A stretch of DNA of 64,000 nt, from positions 2,720,001-2,784,000 of the forward strand of contig SCHM01000001.1 in the NCBI GenBank assembly GCA_004123355.1. The letters are read 5' to 3'. Shown here piece after piece: positions 24,020 to 35,790 of this stretch. Source of the DNA: Amphirosellinia nigrospora (lineage: Eukaryota; Ascomycota; Sordariomycetes; Xylariales; Xylariaceae). Position numbers and translations under genes: made by a program. Within the stretch, counting starts at the first letter, position 1. Each line of letters opens with the position of its first letter. The notes beneath the pieces were generated by a model. That model was given only the letters and a program-made list of their open reading frames with translations, had not been told where the DNA came from and did no database searches.

Positions 24020-27000
24020 GTTGATTATAATTTGTTTGACGATCTAACGTGGCAAGTTTGCTGGGTATATGTGCCTGACGCTTGCTGGAGTCCAAGTCCA
24101 ATAAATAATAGCACTACGACGGCATGTTAGCATCCCGCACTCTCTCAAGCAACATGTGTGTTGCACCATGTACAATAGTCTACTTACGATCCAAAGTAGG
24201 TCGCACACCGAGACACGGATGTAAGAGGCGTAACCTATACAAGGGAGCAAGCTCCAAATATTGAACTGGTAATTCCAAAGAAAGGATCGGACGGAGTCAA
24301 CTCAAAGAGTGAAGTTGAAACCAAGTGAATGAACGACTACCCACAGAAGGGAGAAGCGACAGGATAGTAGGGAGAGGACGGCTCAGAAGCCAAAAGGAGT
24401 GAAACACGCAAACGAAACGGCGACACGCAGCGGCGACGATGTATCGTGGAGGAAGAGAAAGGATTCGGGAGAGAGGAGAGAGAGGGAATAAATTGGAAGG
24501 TCGCGCGCTGGTTGACCCCTGCCAGAGCCCCTGGCCCAGCGAACCGCTAACAAAGCTGTAGGTGGTTACTGCTTGTTGGTTGCCCCGGCGGTTCCTTGTC
24601 GGCGTATCCGGCCATGATTGGCTAGGCAATATCCGTGGACTAATGGTGTGGAGGGGTTATGCAAGGAACAGCAACTTGATTGGCTGCTTTTGATGATGCA
24701 AAAGTGATGGACCCGTTAGCCTACCGAAGATCCCGTCCAATTGTAATACGTCGTTTACACTGAAGTGTGGAGAAGAGACACGGGTCCAGATCCAGTTGCT
24801 TGAGGTTAGACTACCTGAGTAATCTTGATAATTCTGTAGTTGTCAAAATAGGGCGGTTTCCCGATATCTCAAGTGATCTGGATCTCATTCCGTCGCTACC
24901 CATATTTATGAAAGAAAACATAGGCTGCTTGCTTCCTTGATCAAGGCCATACCAACTTCATTCTTCTCGCCGTGTTATAAAGTCTCAACTATTGTCGATT
25001 TCAACAACTAGTTGAGTCTAAAAACTACCACCGACGCTCGATCGTTCCATTTCGCTGCTACAGCAGTATTGTGTCCCGGTTCTCAAATTGTTGACCTGGT
25101 GGAGAGCCCGCCGTACCTGGGAAGCTTGTTTGAGTCTAACCAAGACATGGCGCTGTGATGGAGCCGAACATTGTGCCGAGTATTAAAAAAGCTCGTCTAT
25201 GTCTTGTAGATTTCTTTGCAGCAATGGTGATTTCTCCTTGATCAGTCACTCCATCGCTGGCGAGGTCTGCATCGAGCCGTGGGGATGGTCGGCCGGGACC
25301 ATGATGAACAAGCGTGTTGATAGAACGCATCTGTTCATATGTACTACCTATCCCTGGTCGTGAACGCCCCATCCGTTTATTGGTATCGGGCCGCACTATT
25401 GGACAAGTTTCATGCTGACTGTCGTCTCTATTGTACGCAAGAACTCGATTCATGTTAAGCATGCTGCAAGCAGTACTATATGATGGCGTTCCGTCTCGAA
25501 GATGACTCATCGCCCCAGTACAACTCGAGATGTGTCGCTTTTCAAAGTTTCCTGTTTTATTTACCCGTTCAACGGCCGACTAGACTCGAATGTGTCTCCT
25601 CGTGCTTTCATACCTTGGTCGAAAATAATCATTTCACCTCATAGGCAGAAGCCGACGACGGCACGAAGATAAGCCAGAATCCTTTCTCTCAAATTAATGC
25701 GTAGCTTAAGGAGCAGACTTATATACTTATTATACTGCCAGAAGATGAACGTAGGTGTTCATACCGCGATGGGTAATATTCTTTGGGAATGCAGAGAAAA
25801 TGAGTAATGGACGGAGTACACTAGGCAGCATTCTTGATCCCGAGGGCCATTCCGGTCGTAAATTGTGCTGCAGCGTCACAGCAATTTTAATGCTGACGAA
25901 AGCACTGGATTGTTGAAATCTGGCACATGATCATACCACAATGCATCGGCAGTGATGGCAACTTACAACGATAACATCGCACCGGCCAACGCATAGCCAA
26001 CTATCACAAGCAGCCCTGAAATACGCGGCACTTGCTTGCTGCCTGTGTAAGTGTAATAGTCACGCGAAATATTTACCTAGTCTCATTGGTTGCTCGTCTC
26101 TCTCCTCTGCCTACTGTCATACCTCGAATGTCGGGCGACTTGAGCTAGTTTCCAGGGCCGTCAGCTTGGCCGGAACAAATAGAGAAGGGCGACTACTCGA
26201 ACTAAGAGCTGTCGTTAGTTTGTGTCTGTGAAGACTATGATTTCCTCTCAATAAGTGCAGCCAGGTGAATCGCCTAGTTGTGTGCCAAGCCGACGAAAGC
26301 GCCATCGCCCCAGACATCGGTGATCCACAAATGGATGATCCGTGCTACAAAGTCATTATACTGCATACACGCGATAGTACAGACCACAGATAGAGTAGAG
26401 ACTCGGGGTACACTATTTTGCTCAATATTTCACTTTGGCACTCCCCAGATCTCTTGTTAATTTCTCACCTAACCCTCATTTCCCCTCCCCTCTCATATTC
26501 TCCTCTGTCTATAGCAGTTCACGGCCCAAAGAACGATCGCCTTTTAAGAAGCTGTGTATAACAAAGTTGAGCTCGAGAACATTTGCGGCTGCCGTACAAA
26601 TTTAGTTTTTGATTCTTTGTGGTCTTGAAATACGGTTCCTGCCTCCTCTCACCCTAGAGTCCCTAGCCTCCTCGTCTATACGACTCGCTAGGTGCCTCGT
26701 AGTATTGATCATACCATAGGGCCAAGTTGTATGCAAGGTTGGTGTCTATCCAGGTTGCAACCCTAGGACGCACGTTTTTACTAACTACATGATGTCTACT
26801 TCAGGTATATATATCTATTTACGTACTGCAGCCAACCAGCTTTCGGCGAACACCAGGCGCAGCGATTACTCGCACGTACATAGCGCACCGCATATTACCT
26901 TTTCCGATCAAAGATCCCTGGGGGCAGTCGAAGATCGATTTCCACGTTTGGGACCCCAGAGCCAGGAAAGGACTGCCTAAAAATATCCTGCTTAAGGCTA

Positions 27001-27943
27001 ACTGGCATTTATACACGCGTATGCAGATACCTAGTCACCTAACCTAAGGTTAGTCTTTTCGCCGTGGAAGTAGACTTGCTGACGCAAAGATAGGTGCATG
27101 GTTGAGAGCACAACAGATTGCTCAAGCATTGGGTTGTTGAAATTCATATTGTTAACGTACAGCTCTTGCAGCCGTACCCATTCGACCCTGGCCTCGCTAT
27201 TTTGGTATACGCCTTGCTAGTAACCGCCCCCGGCGATCGCCAAACAGAACACACAGAATAAACTTCTAATTTCTAAAAGTAACAGGGCAGAAACGGAACA
27301 CCGGTCGGAGATATCCCGGGAGCTGTATACCACGGTGACCACGGTGACATTACCTGAGCCCGGCATAGACTAAAAGTGTAATGCGACCTGGTAAGCCTGC
27401 TCCCAGCATCTTTACATAGCTGCGGCGTCCCAGACAGCGCAAGAGGTCTGCCGTTTTTAGCACACAGTTGAACATTTGCACATTGGCGGCCACCGAGCTA
27501 TTCAAGTGCAGTGCCGCTAAAAGCGGGAGCCCCATTTGCGCAGAACTGCCAGAGATAGTAGCGCACAGAGATAGGTATGGTATCTCCACTATACTAGCTG
27601 CCGAGTGGGTCAAACCCTCCCCTCTCTCCACTAGCACAGCTAGTGAATCTAGCTGCGCACGCGGTGGTACACTACCTTACCAATGGGAGTGGTACTGAGG
27701 CCCCATCGGAGTTTCTAGACCTAATTAGGTAAAGATCTAGTCTCGGGACTCTTGACGTCTGCATTTCTCGAGAAACGCATGCTGATTACAAGAATCGTTC
27801 AGGGAGAAACATAGAGACTATTTTCTGAGGCTTGCTCTTAGATCAAAAATTATAGGGAAAGTTCAGGTTTTTGCCCGAGCTTAAGACGCCTTGAATCTTC
27901 TCGCCCCGGCCTTAAACCTTAACTTGCTTACATACTGCTATCT

Positions 27944-28020
27944 TATATAAGTTGGGTGCGTATCGCCCTTTTTTTTCTCCCTCTAAGCATTCTCTTCGAT
28001 CTCCCACGCTTCTCTTTCTT
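27944..28020 (+). promoter_or_regulatory. Core promoter-like TATA plus pyrimidine tract
   Basis: TATATAA at 27944-27950 is followed by an almost pure C/T stretch at 27966-28020 (ccctttttttttctccctct and similar). This is the classic arrangement at fungal transcription starts. The first gene downstream on this strand is the Pumilio gene, 1.8 kb away, implying a very long leader unless a small unseen gene lies between. Confidence 0.35.
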
Positions 28021-28690
28021 GACTAACGCTACCTAGAGTAGTTATCCTAGGACATATACAATACTCTATATCAATTCGTGTTACATAATTGGGTCCCGTC
28101 ACCAATCCACACATATCACGACTCTCATCGACGTCGCTCAAAACTACCGTCTATCCGCGTACACCCTAGTCCTAAAGGGACACAAGCAGCCAAGAGCCAG
28201 TCCCGAAATCTTGGCTTCAGACTGGGCTGAAAATCGTTGATGCGACTCTAGGTACTGTATCACTCTACCGCTACCTAACCTACCTTAGATACAATAGGTA
28301 TCTTTAGTACCGTAGCTCGCCATCCTCCGCTACTACTCCAACACTCTCACATACAGAAATCGCATTACTCGCTCCCACCTACGTACACACGACCTTCATC
28401 TTCATCTACTCTACACACATTCCGCCGCCCAAGCGTGAGCACACGGGCGATATCGCAGATAGGTACGAGCACGCTTTTCCTATTTTGTCGCTTTGTCGCG
28501 CGACCCCCGTCTTCCCTCCCTCCTTGCCGAAACCCACGAAACCCACCCGCAGTCCGCCCCGACACAGAGCCCGTCAGCCAGGTACAGGCCTACATCCCTG
28601 CCGTCGCATGGGTCCTCACCAAATCCTCTGCCTGCCATCTACCATCTGCCATCTGAGCTCGCCCATCTTATGCCACCATCTGGCATACCA

Positions 28691-28730
28691 CACCATCCAC
28701 CCCATCCACCCATCCACCCATCCACCCATC
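28691..28730. repeat. (CATCCACC)n-type tandem repeat
   Basis: About five imperfect units of ccatccacc/catccaccc lie on the + strand in the presumed Pumilio leader. Confidence 0.75.
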
Positions 28731-29784
28731 TACGCTGCGTGCAGTGCGCTAGTGTACCGTCTGCCCCTAGGAACCTGGGAACCCCCTACAGGCCTCCCCC
28801 AACACCAGGGCCTAATTAGGTGGCCCAAGACCCCCAGGCTTCGTGCTGGCCTTGCCCGGTCGGGAATCGCCCTCAGGTTGGGAGTCCTGCCTTGGTCGCC
28901 CTGGTCACCCTGGCCACTCATCTTTTTTCCCAACTGTGCCTATTTTGGCGTTGTGCTGAAATTCACCTCTATTCCTAGCATCCCACCACGCCTACAGCAC
29001 AGTACTCGTCGACCGCGACCTGCCCACCCACGGCACTTAGTACGTGTCGCATTTACGTCGTCGGTAAGTCCAGCATCTCTGATCATTGCAGACCTCGAGC
29101 TACTTTCATATTCTGGGCTTGCCAGACTGCAAGTGCAGGTTCACCTGCCTTTTGAGCGTTACAAGAGTAAGCTGGCCTGCCATTCCAACACGAGCCGCTT
29201 CCCAGTCGCCTGATGTCGGGCAGTATCGTGTCCAAATTTCTCGAGCAGTGCCAGAAAACTTCCGAGGATGCCATTGCTATACACTATCCAAGACCTTCGT
29301 TAATATCTTACCCCTTGTCCCTAGATATACTTTATATATTCCTCTTCGTACACGCCCTCGCACAGCCCATATACCTGCGATCCAAGCCCCTTTCTGCGCC
29401 GACGTGACCTTCCATCGCAACCCTGCGTATATCATACCGACCCTTCAAAGGCAGGATCGAACGACCAACTCGAACTCCCAGTAAGAGCCTTGATTATCCT
29501 GAATATTTGTCTGAATTGAAAGCATATGTACTATGGGTTCGACGGTGAGTTCATATCCATTGGCGCCTCAACCACTCGCAGCAGTGGCGGCTGTGACATT
29601 GGGTGTGCTCTGCTTCCGACGTACAGACTACGGGCTTTGTGTGCGGCGTTGATGTTTGGATGCTCCTCTCGTTTTGACAGATCCCTTAATTCCGCCCACC
29701 TGTATTCTACAACAAGCCAAGCTAATATGGTTGTGGCAGTCTCGGCGCCAACGGGTTTCCGACTTTTCTAGGCACTCGGTCTTG

Positions 29785-32473
29785 ATGGATAAATCACAGC
29801 GCATGAGGGAGGCTGCTAGCCGAGGATGGCCGTCGAATATTAATAACAATCCTAACCCCTGGTCTGGCTTCCCAGCTGTCTCGCAACACAACACGGCGGA
29901 CTCTAGAGGTATGACAATATCGTGGTAGAATGGGCTTGTAACGCTGAAGCTAAATTTACATGTGATAGGTTCCGATGAGCATTCGCCAACCGCTGCGCCA
30001 GGCCCTGCCCAACCGAACGGTCTCGCTGAACATATGTCGTGGACCAAGCGTGTTGGAGCATGGTCGAGGGCAACAGGTGCCGAGGACGTCTCGCCGACGC
30101 ACACACAACCTTTCCCCCTCGCCAATCTATCAGCCAGGCTTCATCTATGCTAAACGGCCACGGTATTGCTTTACCTGCTATACAAACCTTTGACCCACAG
30201 TCTGGCGAAGAGAGACCGAGCTCTGGACTGTACAGCGCAATAGGGACTTCTCAGTTGGCTCGGAAGTCTCCATATTCAATAGACGCAACTCAGCAGATCC
30301 TGGCTTTGTCGGCGTTAGCCAGAACCGGTCCAGTGCCCTACATACCCGGCAGCTTGAAGCCATGCTGCGCGCCCGACTCATTATACCCAGCACAGTACGC
30401 TTGGGGGGTAGGAGGCCATGTTAGTCCACAAAATCAGCGGTCTTCATTCCCTACTTCGTCGATTTCGATGCCGTTGGAAGACGGCGGTGTCTCTGCGCCC
30501 TTCACCAATGGTCACAGTGGTGTCTCTGCGCCCTTCACTAATGGTCATAGTGGTTTGCACAACCTGGAAGAGACGTTCGATCAGGATTTGACGTTGGAGG
30601 ATACTACCGGGTCTTTCTATGCCCACAGAGGTTCCGTGGAGAGGAGCTCCCCAGCAGGTAGTTCGTACCTGCCCCGTCTTAATAGTCCAAGGAACTCGTC
30701 GGGAACTTTCAATCTACGACCTGATCGTTGGGCCGGCCAGTCCCGCGAAGTGCCAACTTATCGCAGGACCTCGATACAACAGCAGCAGCAACAAGGGTCT
30801 CAGTATCCGGCACCCGCATTTTATCCATCTTACTTATTCTCTACCCCCTCCCAAGTTGGACTGGTGCACGATCACAATCAACAAAGTCATAACCACCGCA
30901 GCCAAATACCATCGAGCCAACCAGACTATAGGCAGCAGTTCCCGGTGATTCCAAGTTCGTATTCGCTGGCGGCAAATCAAAATAGCGACCAGCCCAAGGT
31001 GTCAGAAGTGCACTTCTTGATGAGTTCCGGGCCACTCATAGAACAACCGGCGGTGGGAATTGAGGGTAAGCTATCGATAACGAGTCGAGCCATTTGACTT
31101 AATACACGAATCCAGGAGATTTATGGTCATATCGTTGAGTTCAGCGGGGATCAACATGGGTCGCGTTTCATCCAGGAAAGGCTAAAAACTGCTAATAGCG
31201 AGGAGAAAGAACGTGTCTTCCAAGAGATCATGCCAAAATGCCGTTCAGCTGATGAAAGATGTCTTCGGTAACTACGTTATCCAGAGATTTTTCGAGCATG
31301 GCGATCAGGTCCAGAAGAAGCTTCTTGCTGCAGCCATGATAGGAAGGGTCGCAGATCTCTCGACCCAAATGTACTCATGCCGCGTGGTGCAAAAGGTTTG
31401 TGTCTAATACAACTTAGATGGACAAGCGATAACTAACTCGATGGTAGGCTCTGGAGCATGTTTTGGATAACCAGCAACGCGAGATCGTTGACGAGCTCAA
31501 ATCAGAAATAGTCCATGTTGCTAAAAATCCGAACGGAAACCATGTGGTGCAAAAGGCCGTCCAGATGTTTCCGAAACAGTGTATCCCCTTCCTTATGAAG
31601 GCCATAAAGGGTCAGATTGAGCAGTTAGCCGCACACCAATACGCTTGTCGTGTTATCCAGCGTATCTTGGAAAGCGGCACAGAGGACGAAAAGAAGATGG
31701 TGATGGCTGATATTTACCCCTGTGCGGCCAAGCTAATGACGGATCAATTTGGCAACTACGTGATCCAGCACATTATAGAGCGCGGCCAATCGGGAGATCG
31801 TTCGATCATGATACGGCACGTCATCGATAGAATTTTGGCTCTTTCAAGGCATAAGTACGCCTCAAATGTGGTCGAAAAATGCATCGTGCATGGAACCGTG
31901 GATGAGAAAAGAGTTATTCGATCCAAGTTCACGACTTTGAATAGTGACGGAACGAGTCCACTTCAAGTCATGATTAAAGATCAATACGGCAACTATGTCA
32001 TCCGTAAGTTGTCTCCTACATCTATAATGGCTCCCAGGTAACTGTAGCTAACCCTTCTCATAGAGAAGCTACTTGGCGCTCTTGAGGGTTCAGAAGCGAT
32101 CGACCTGGCGTTAAGTCTCAACAACTACGTTTCTCAGCTGAAGAAGCAGGGTACCAGTCGGCATACTTCGGCACTCGAACGACTGACTGAATCAATTGAA
32201 GCCGTTTTGAACTCCTTACAATTCGCGAGCAGCAAGAACGGGCGTGCTAGTACTAGTACATCAGCTCCTTCACCGCCGAACCTAGCGGTTGAAGTAGGCT
32301 CAGCCGTACCAACACCATTACTCACTACGGAACAGAACACTCCACAGAGCAGCTCCCCTCCCAGCACCCATATCAGCACTGCGGACGAAGCCAGCGAAGA
32401 AACCTTGAAGGACACAAACCAGATCTCTCCACCAGACAAGGCAAAACTCCCCGTACATGTCCAAGAAAACTAG
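29785..32473 (+). CDS. Pumilio/PUF-family RNA-binding protein with eight repeats
   Basis: A cytoplasmic post-transcriptional regulator that binds 3' UTRs and represses or destabilises mRNAs. The start at 29785 gives [15 protein letters not shown]. Introns: 29909-29968, 31066-31115, 31396-31447 and 32004-32063. A long Ser/Gln-rich disordered region (30000-31060, with QQQQQQ and a duplicated [11 protein letters not shown]) precedes eight PUF repeats with base-reading triplets: SR..Q (GSRFIQ), NY..Q, CR..Q, NH..Q, CR..Q, NY..Q, SN..E (ASNVVEK) and NY..Q. By the PUF code, read from repeat 8 to 1, these specify UGUAUAUA. A disordered tail ends at 32473. Frame changes are needed near 30114-30118 (C run one short), 31064-31066 (G run, beside intron 2) and 31235-31238 (A run one long); each restores family sequence. 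It resembles the Pumilio/Puf3 group rather than the Puf6 or Nop9 types. Confidence 0.93.
30486..30551 (+). repeat. 33-nt in-frame tandem duplication in the Pumilio N-terminal region
   Basis: Two adjacent 33-nt units encode [11 protein letters not shown] twice. They differ at two positions, both C to T and both silent, so the duplication is fairly recent and has stayed in frame. Confidence 0.9.
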
Positions 32474-33576
32474 CGGTAGTTGGTACCTTGCCTATCAACT
32501 CATTATTGGATTTGAACATAATCAGGTGTTCCTTGATGGTAGGGCAACACCATTCATTCTTTTACCCTCACAAATTTCATTGAGGTCAGAGGCAACACCC
32601 CAGATTAATACCTGTTTCTGACTGCGATGCATTCTGTCTAATTAGAGGCTGTCTACAAATTATCACGACGTCGGAAGTTGCACAAACGCAAGATCCAGAA
32701 ATACCCTCGCATATTTACCCCCTAATGAGTCTATACCGTCTTGCACAGAGGCTAGCATCACTCTGATGCTAACTTTGTTACACTCCCCCCTACTAATGTT
32801 TAACAACACGCTCATGGCTTATGGCTGGATAAGGGCTCGGCGCTTTCTGCGCGATGATGCATTGATTTGGTGTAAAACGGATAAGGAACGGTCAGGTTCA
32901 CAAGGATATGGTATGGGCTTGGGAGCCTAGAAGTTCGTAGCGTCAATATGTCTCTTTTTTTCCTTTCTTTTTTTTTGTTATGGGGAACATTTGCTACTTG
33001 GTCAGCGACGGGGCGAAGACTAGGAATTTCTCTCGACGTGTTCATTGCTGAAGGCGTTTGCATTTTACCGAAACAATGTCATAGAGCCACACAACAGTTG
33101 TTATGACGAGAAAAGGAAAAAGTCATAAGACCGCGTCGCTTCAATGACTGGCTAGACAGCATTACGAAAGGCATCAACTTGGGACATAAAAGCAAGGAAT
33201 ATAGCGAGATATAAATAAATATATACCCATGTTTTCAGGTCCCATATTGAATAATTAATATTTAATCGTCTGTGTGCATAAAGGCTCGGCTTTTCTCAGT
33301 CTGACGGCCTATGAATGATGATAGGTTGCGTCATTGCTTTCTCGTCGTTACTCCACTATGTACATGTGTAATAGCTTACTAATTAAATGTTCTTGTACTC
33401 CAGAGGTCCTGATAAATTCTGGAAGCAATATATTCATTAAAAGCCGTCCGTTTTGAAGCGAACTACCTCTATCATCACTTAGCAAGAGACTTTTATTGTT
33501 CGGTTCGAAATAGTCCGTATTCAGCCATAGAGATATATGGAAGGCGTTCTTCACGGTTAAGCAGAGCACTCACACG
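32474..33576. other. Intergenic spacer
   Basis: It contains the Pumilio 3' UTR and the promoter of the epimerase-like gene. A poly-T/C stretch at about 32955-32978 and AT-rich sequence near 33200-33260 are seen. No gene or recognisable repeat was found. Confidence 0.5.
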
Positions 33577-35469
33577 ATGGCTTTCAAGATCTTCATGTTC
33601 GTCGTCACCACCTCTTCTTGTTCCCCTATTACAAGTTTTCTAGAAATATCATGTACATACACGTCGATCCAGGGGGGGCTATCTCACTCGAGATGGCCCA
33701 AGTATATGAAAATATATACACACGAGGTTGCTGATGATGCTAAAAAAAAAATACGCAGAACGGGCGTCACGGGCTATATCGCGGGCGACGCCCTGTACGT
33801 GCTCGCGCGCAAGTACCCCGACCTCGAGTACGCCGCCCTCGTGCGCTCCGAGGGCAGCGCCGCCAAGGTCCGCGCGGCGTACCCCGCTGTGCGCGTCGTC
33901 CTGGGATCCCTCGACGACGCGGATTTGTTGAGGCGTGAGGCTGCGTGGGCCGACCTGGTGTTACGTAAGTGTCGGTTTTTTTTTTTATAGCTTTCGTTGG
34001 GGGAAAGTTTATTCTGGCACGATCGCTCAACCTTTTTCTTTCTTTCTATTTTTTGGGGAGTTTTTGTTGTTGTTGTTGTTGTTGTTGAGAATTTAGGTCG
34101 TCGCATGGGCTAGGGGAGGAGTGATGCGAGGCGATGCGATGCGATGCGATGCAAAGTTTCTCGGGCCGAAGGATTTCGTTCGTCTCATGTATCAGGGAAG
34201 AACCTGGGCGGCGTTACGTGGTTCCCCCTCCCTCCGAATTCCTTGGCGGCTTGCTTGCTTGCGGGGGGTTTATAATAAATAAATGATAATAAAAAAAACA
34301 CCGTGCTAACTAAGCGGAACCCCCTTCAAAGATGCGGCCGACGCATCGGACCACGAGGGCGCGGCGCGCGCCATCGCGGCCGGGCTCGTCGAGGGCCACT
34401 CCTCGGATGCCCGCCCCGGGTATTGGTTACATACCGGCGGCAATGGGATTCTGACGTACTTTGATACGGTCGAGGATCGCCTTGGTCAGCCCTCGGACAG
34501 GGTTTTCGACGACCTGGATGGCGTCGGGGAACTGACTAGTCTTCCCGATGAGGCGTTTCATCGCAACGTCGATAAGATCGTGCTTGAGTGCGGCGTCGCG
34601 CATGCCGGCGCTGTTCGGACTGCTATTGTTTGTCCGCCTACTATTTATGGTATGCCCTTCTGCCCCTCTTGCCCCCCTTGGGCTTGTCGAAGACAGTTGT
34701 GAGGTTAGAGACATGAATGAATTCTCAGTAATGGATAGATATCGTCTCTCTCCGTGATAACTAGTTTATGGCTTTAAAAGGCGCCAGCTACTTATTTAGA
34801 TTTTGTACTAATAATTCATGGCGGACAGGAAATGGCCGCGGTCCCGTCTCCGGTCGTAGTCGCCAGTGCTACGAGATGGCCAAGGTCATCCTGACCAAGG
34901 GATACGTACCCATCATCGGGACCGGCCTAGCTAAGATGGGCAACGGTAAGTTTGAGCTCCCTCGATTCCATCTATCTCCCTGCAATTATTTCTATTTATT
35001 GCCACTCTTCAACGTTAAGGTGAAGTCAGAAGAGTCACAAAACGACCATCGCTAACCCGTGACCGAATTACGTTCATATATAGTCCATATCCAAGACCTA
35101 ACTGAGGCTTACGTCCTCTTAATCGAAGCTGCCATAGCCGGCAACGCATCCCCAGAGCTCTGGGGCGAGCGCGGTTACCACCTGACTGTGACTGGGGAGC
35201 ACACGTGGGGTCCGCTGGCACGGACAATGGCCTTGAAGACACAGGAGATGGGTCTAATGAGGAGCGACGGAGAAATCAAGGAATACAGTATGGGCAAAGA
35301 GGAAGCGCTCGAGACTGCGGGGTTTGAGGCTATTAGCTGGGGTCTTAATGCGAGGTGTAAGGGCCTGAGGTTGCCTAAGTTCCTAGGCTGGAAGGCTCAA
35401 CATCCTTCGCTTGAAGACGAGCTCCCTGGAATCGTGAAATCTGAGGCCGAGAGACTTGGCTTGCTATGA
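33577..35469 (+). CDS. NAD-dependent epimerase/dehydratase-like protein (extended SDR), five exons
   Basis: A probable cytosolic NAD(P)-dependent oxidoreductase; substrate unknown. Exons 33577-33596, 33759-33964, 34332-34649, 34829-34945 and 35084-35469 join to a continuous frame. The first exon is only 20 nt and encodes MAFKIF plus part of a codon; splicing from a weak gttcgt donor to cag gives KIFITGVTGYIAGDALYV, the Rossmann Gly motif. Then ALVRSEGSAAKVRAAYP, VLGSLDDADLL, LHAADASDHEGAARA, GYWLHTGGNGILTYFD, HRNVDKIVLECG, TAIVCPPTIYG, RGPVSGRSRQCYEMAKVIL and VHIQDLTEAYVLLIEAA follow, all typical of this fungal group. The total is about 350 residues. Unlike many genes here it needs no frame correction. 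Intron 2 is long (367 nt) and holds two microsatellites. Confidence 0.9.
34066..34087. repeat. (GTT)n microsatellite in intron 2 of the epimerase-like gene
   Basis: About seven GTT units on the + strand, preceded by a T-rich stretch. Confidence 0.85.
34131..34152. repeat. (GCGAT)n pentanucleotide repeat in intron 2 of the epimerase-like gene
   Basis: Four perfect GCGAT units plus a partial unit on the + strand, just after the (GTT)n tract, preceded by the related gatgcgag. Confidence 0.85.
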
Positions 35470-35790
35470 CCGTGATGTATATGGTGGGTATGGGTACTAA
35501 TAGTATATGAGTGGGTGGCTAAAGAGAATGCGTTCATTGATGCTCGTATTTATTCAGACTGTTAAAAACAAAGCTATGCCTGTCCTAACTTTTACTTTCT
35601 GTCATGTAAACATTACTCCTGAATTCGTGTCGTCATGCGTATTTTCAGCAATATAACAGCAATTTCTTCTGTTATCGTTCTGGCTTTCATTTCCCGTCCT
35701 ATGCGAAGTTTGGTCTCGATACAACGAAGCTCGCTATCTGAGCTTGTGCAAACAGCGTGGAACGAGGTACCTCATAATACGTAAGCAAAG

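Larger units (their letters stand above)
24020..29784. other. Long gene-poor spacer of about 5.8 kb, including the probable PUF leader
   Basis: The left end must hold the promoter of the membrane protein gene (purine-rich at about 24300-24490, i.e. CT-rich on its coding strand). No domain was recognised in any frame up to 27900. From 27944 a TATA and CT block suggests transcription start for a + strand transcript; the open frames at 28485-29484 are rich in Pro, Ser and His and look like untranslated leader. A microsatellite lies at 28691-28730. Confidence 0.4.

Noticed and set aside
28485-29484. Overlapping open frames of up to 242 codons upstream of the Pumilio gene
   Set aside because: Low-complexity Pro/Ser/His composition from C-rich DNA, no domain, and a position that suits untranslated leader.
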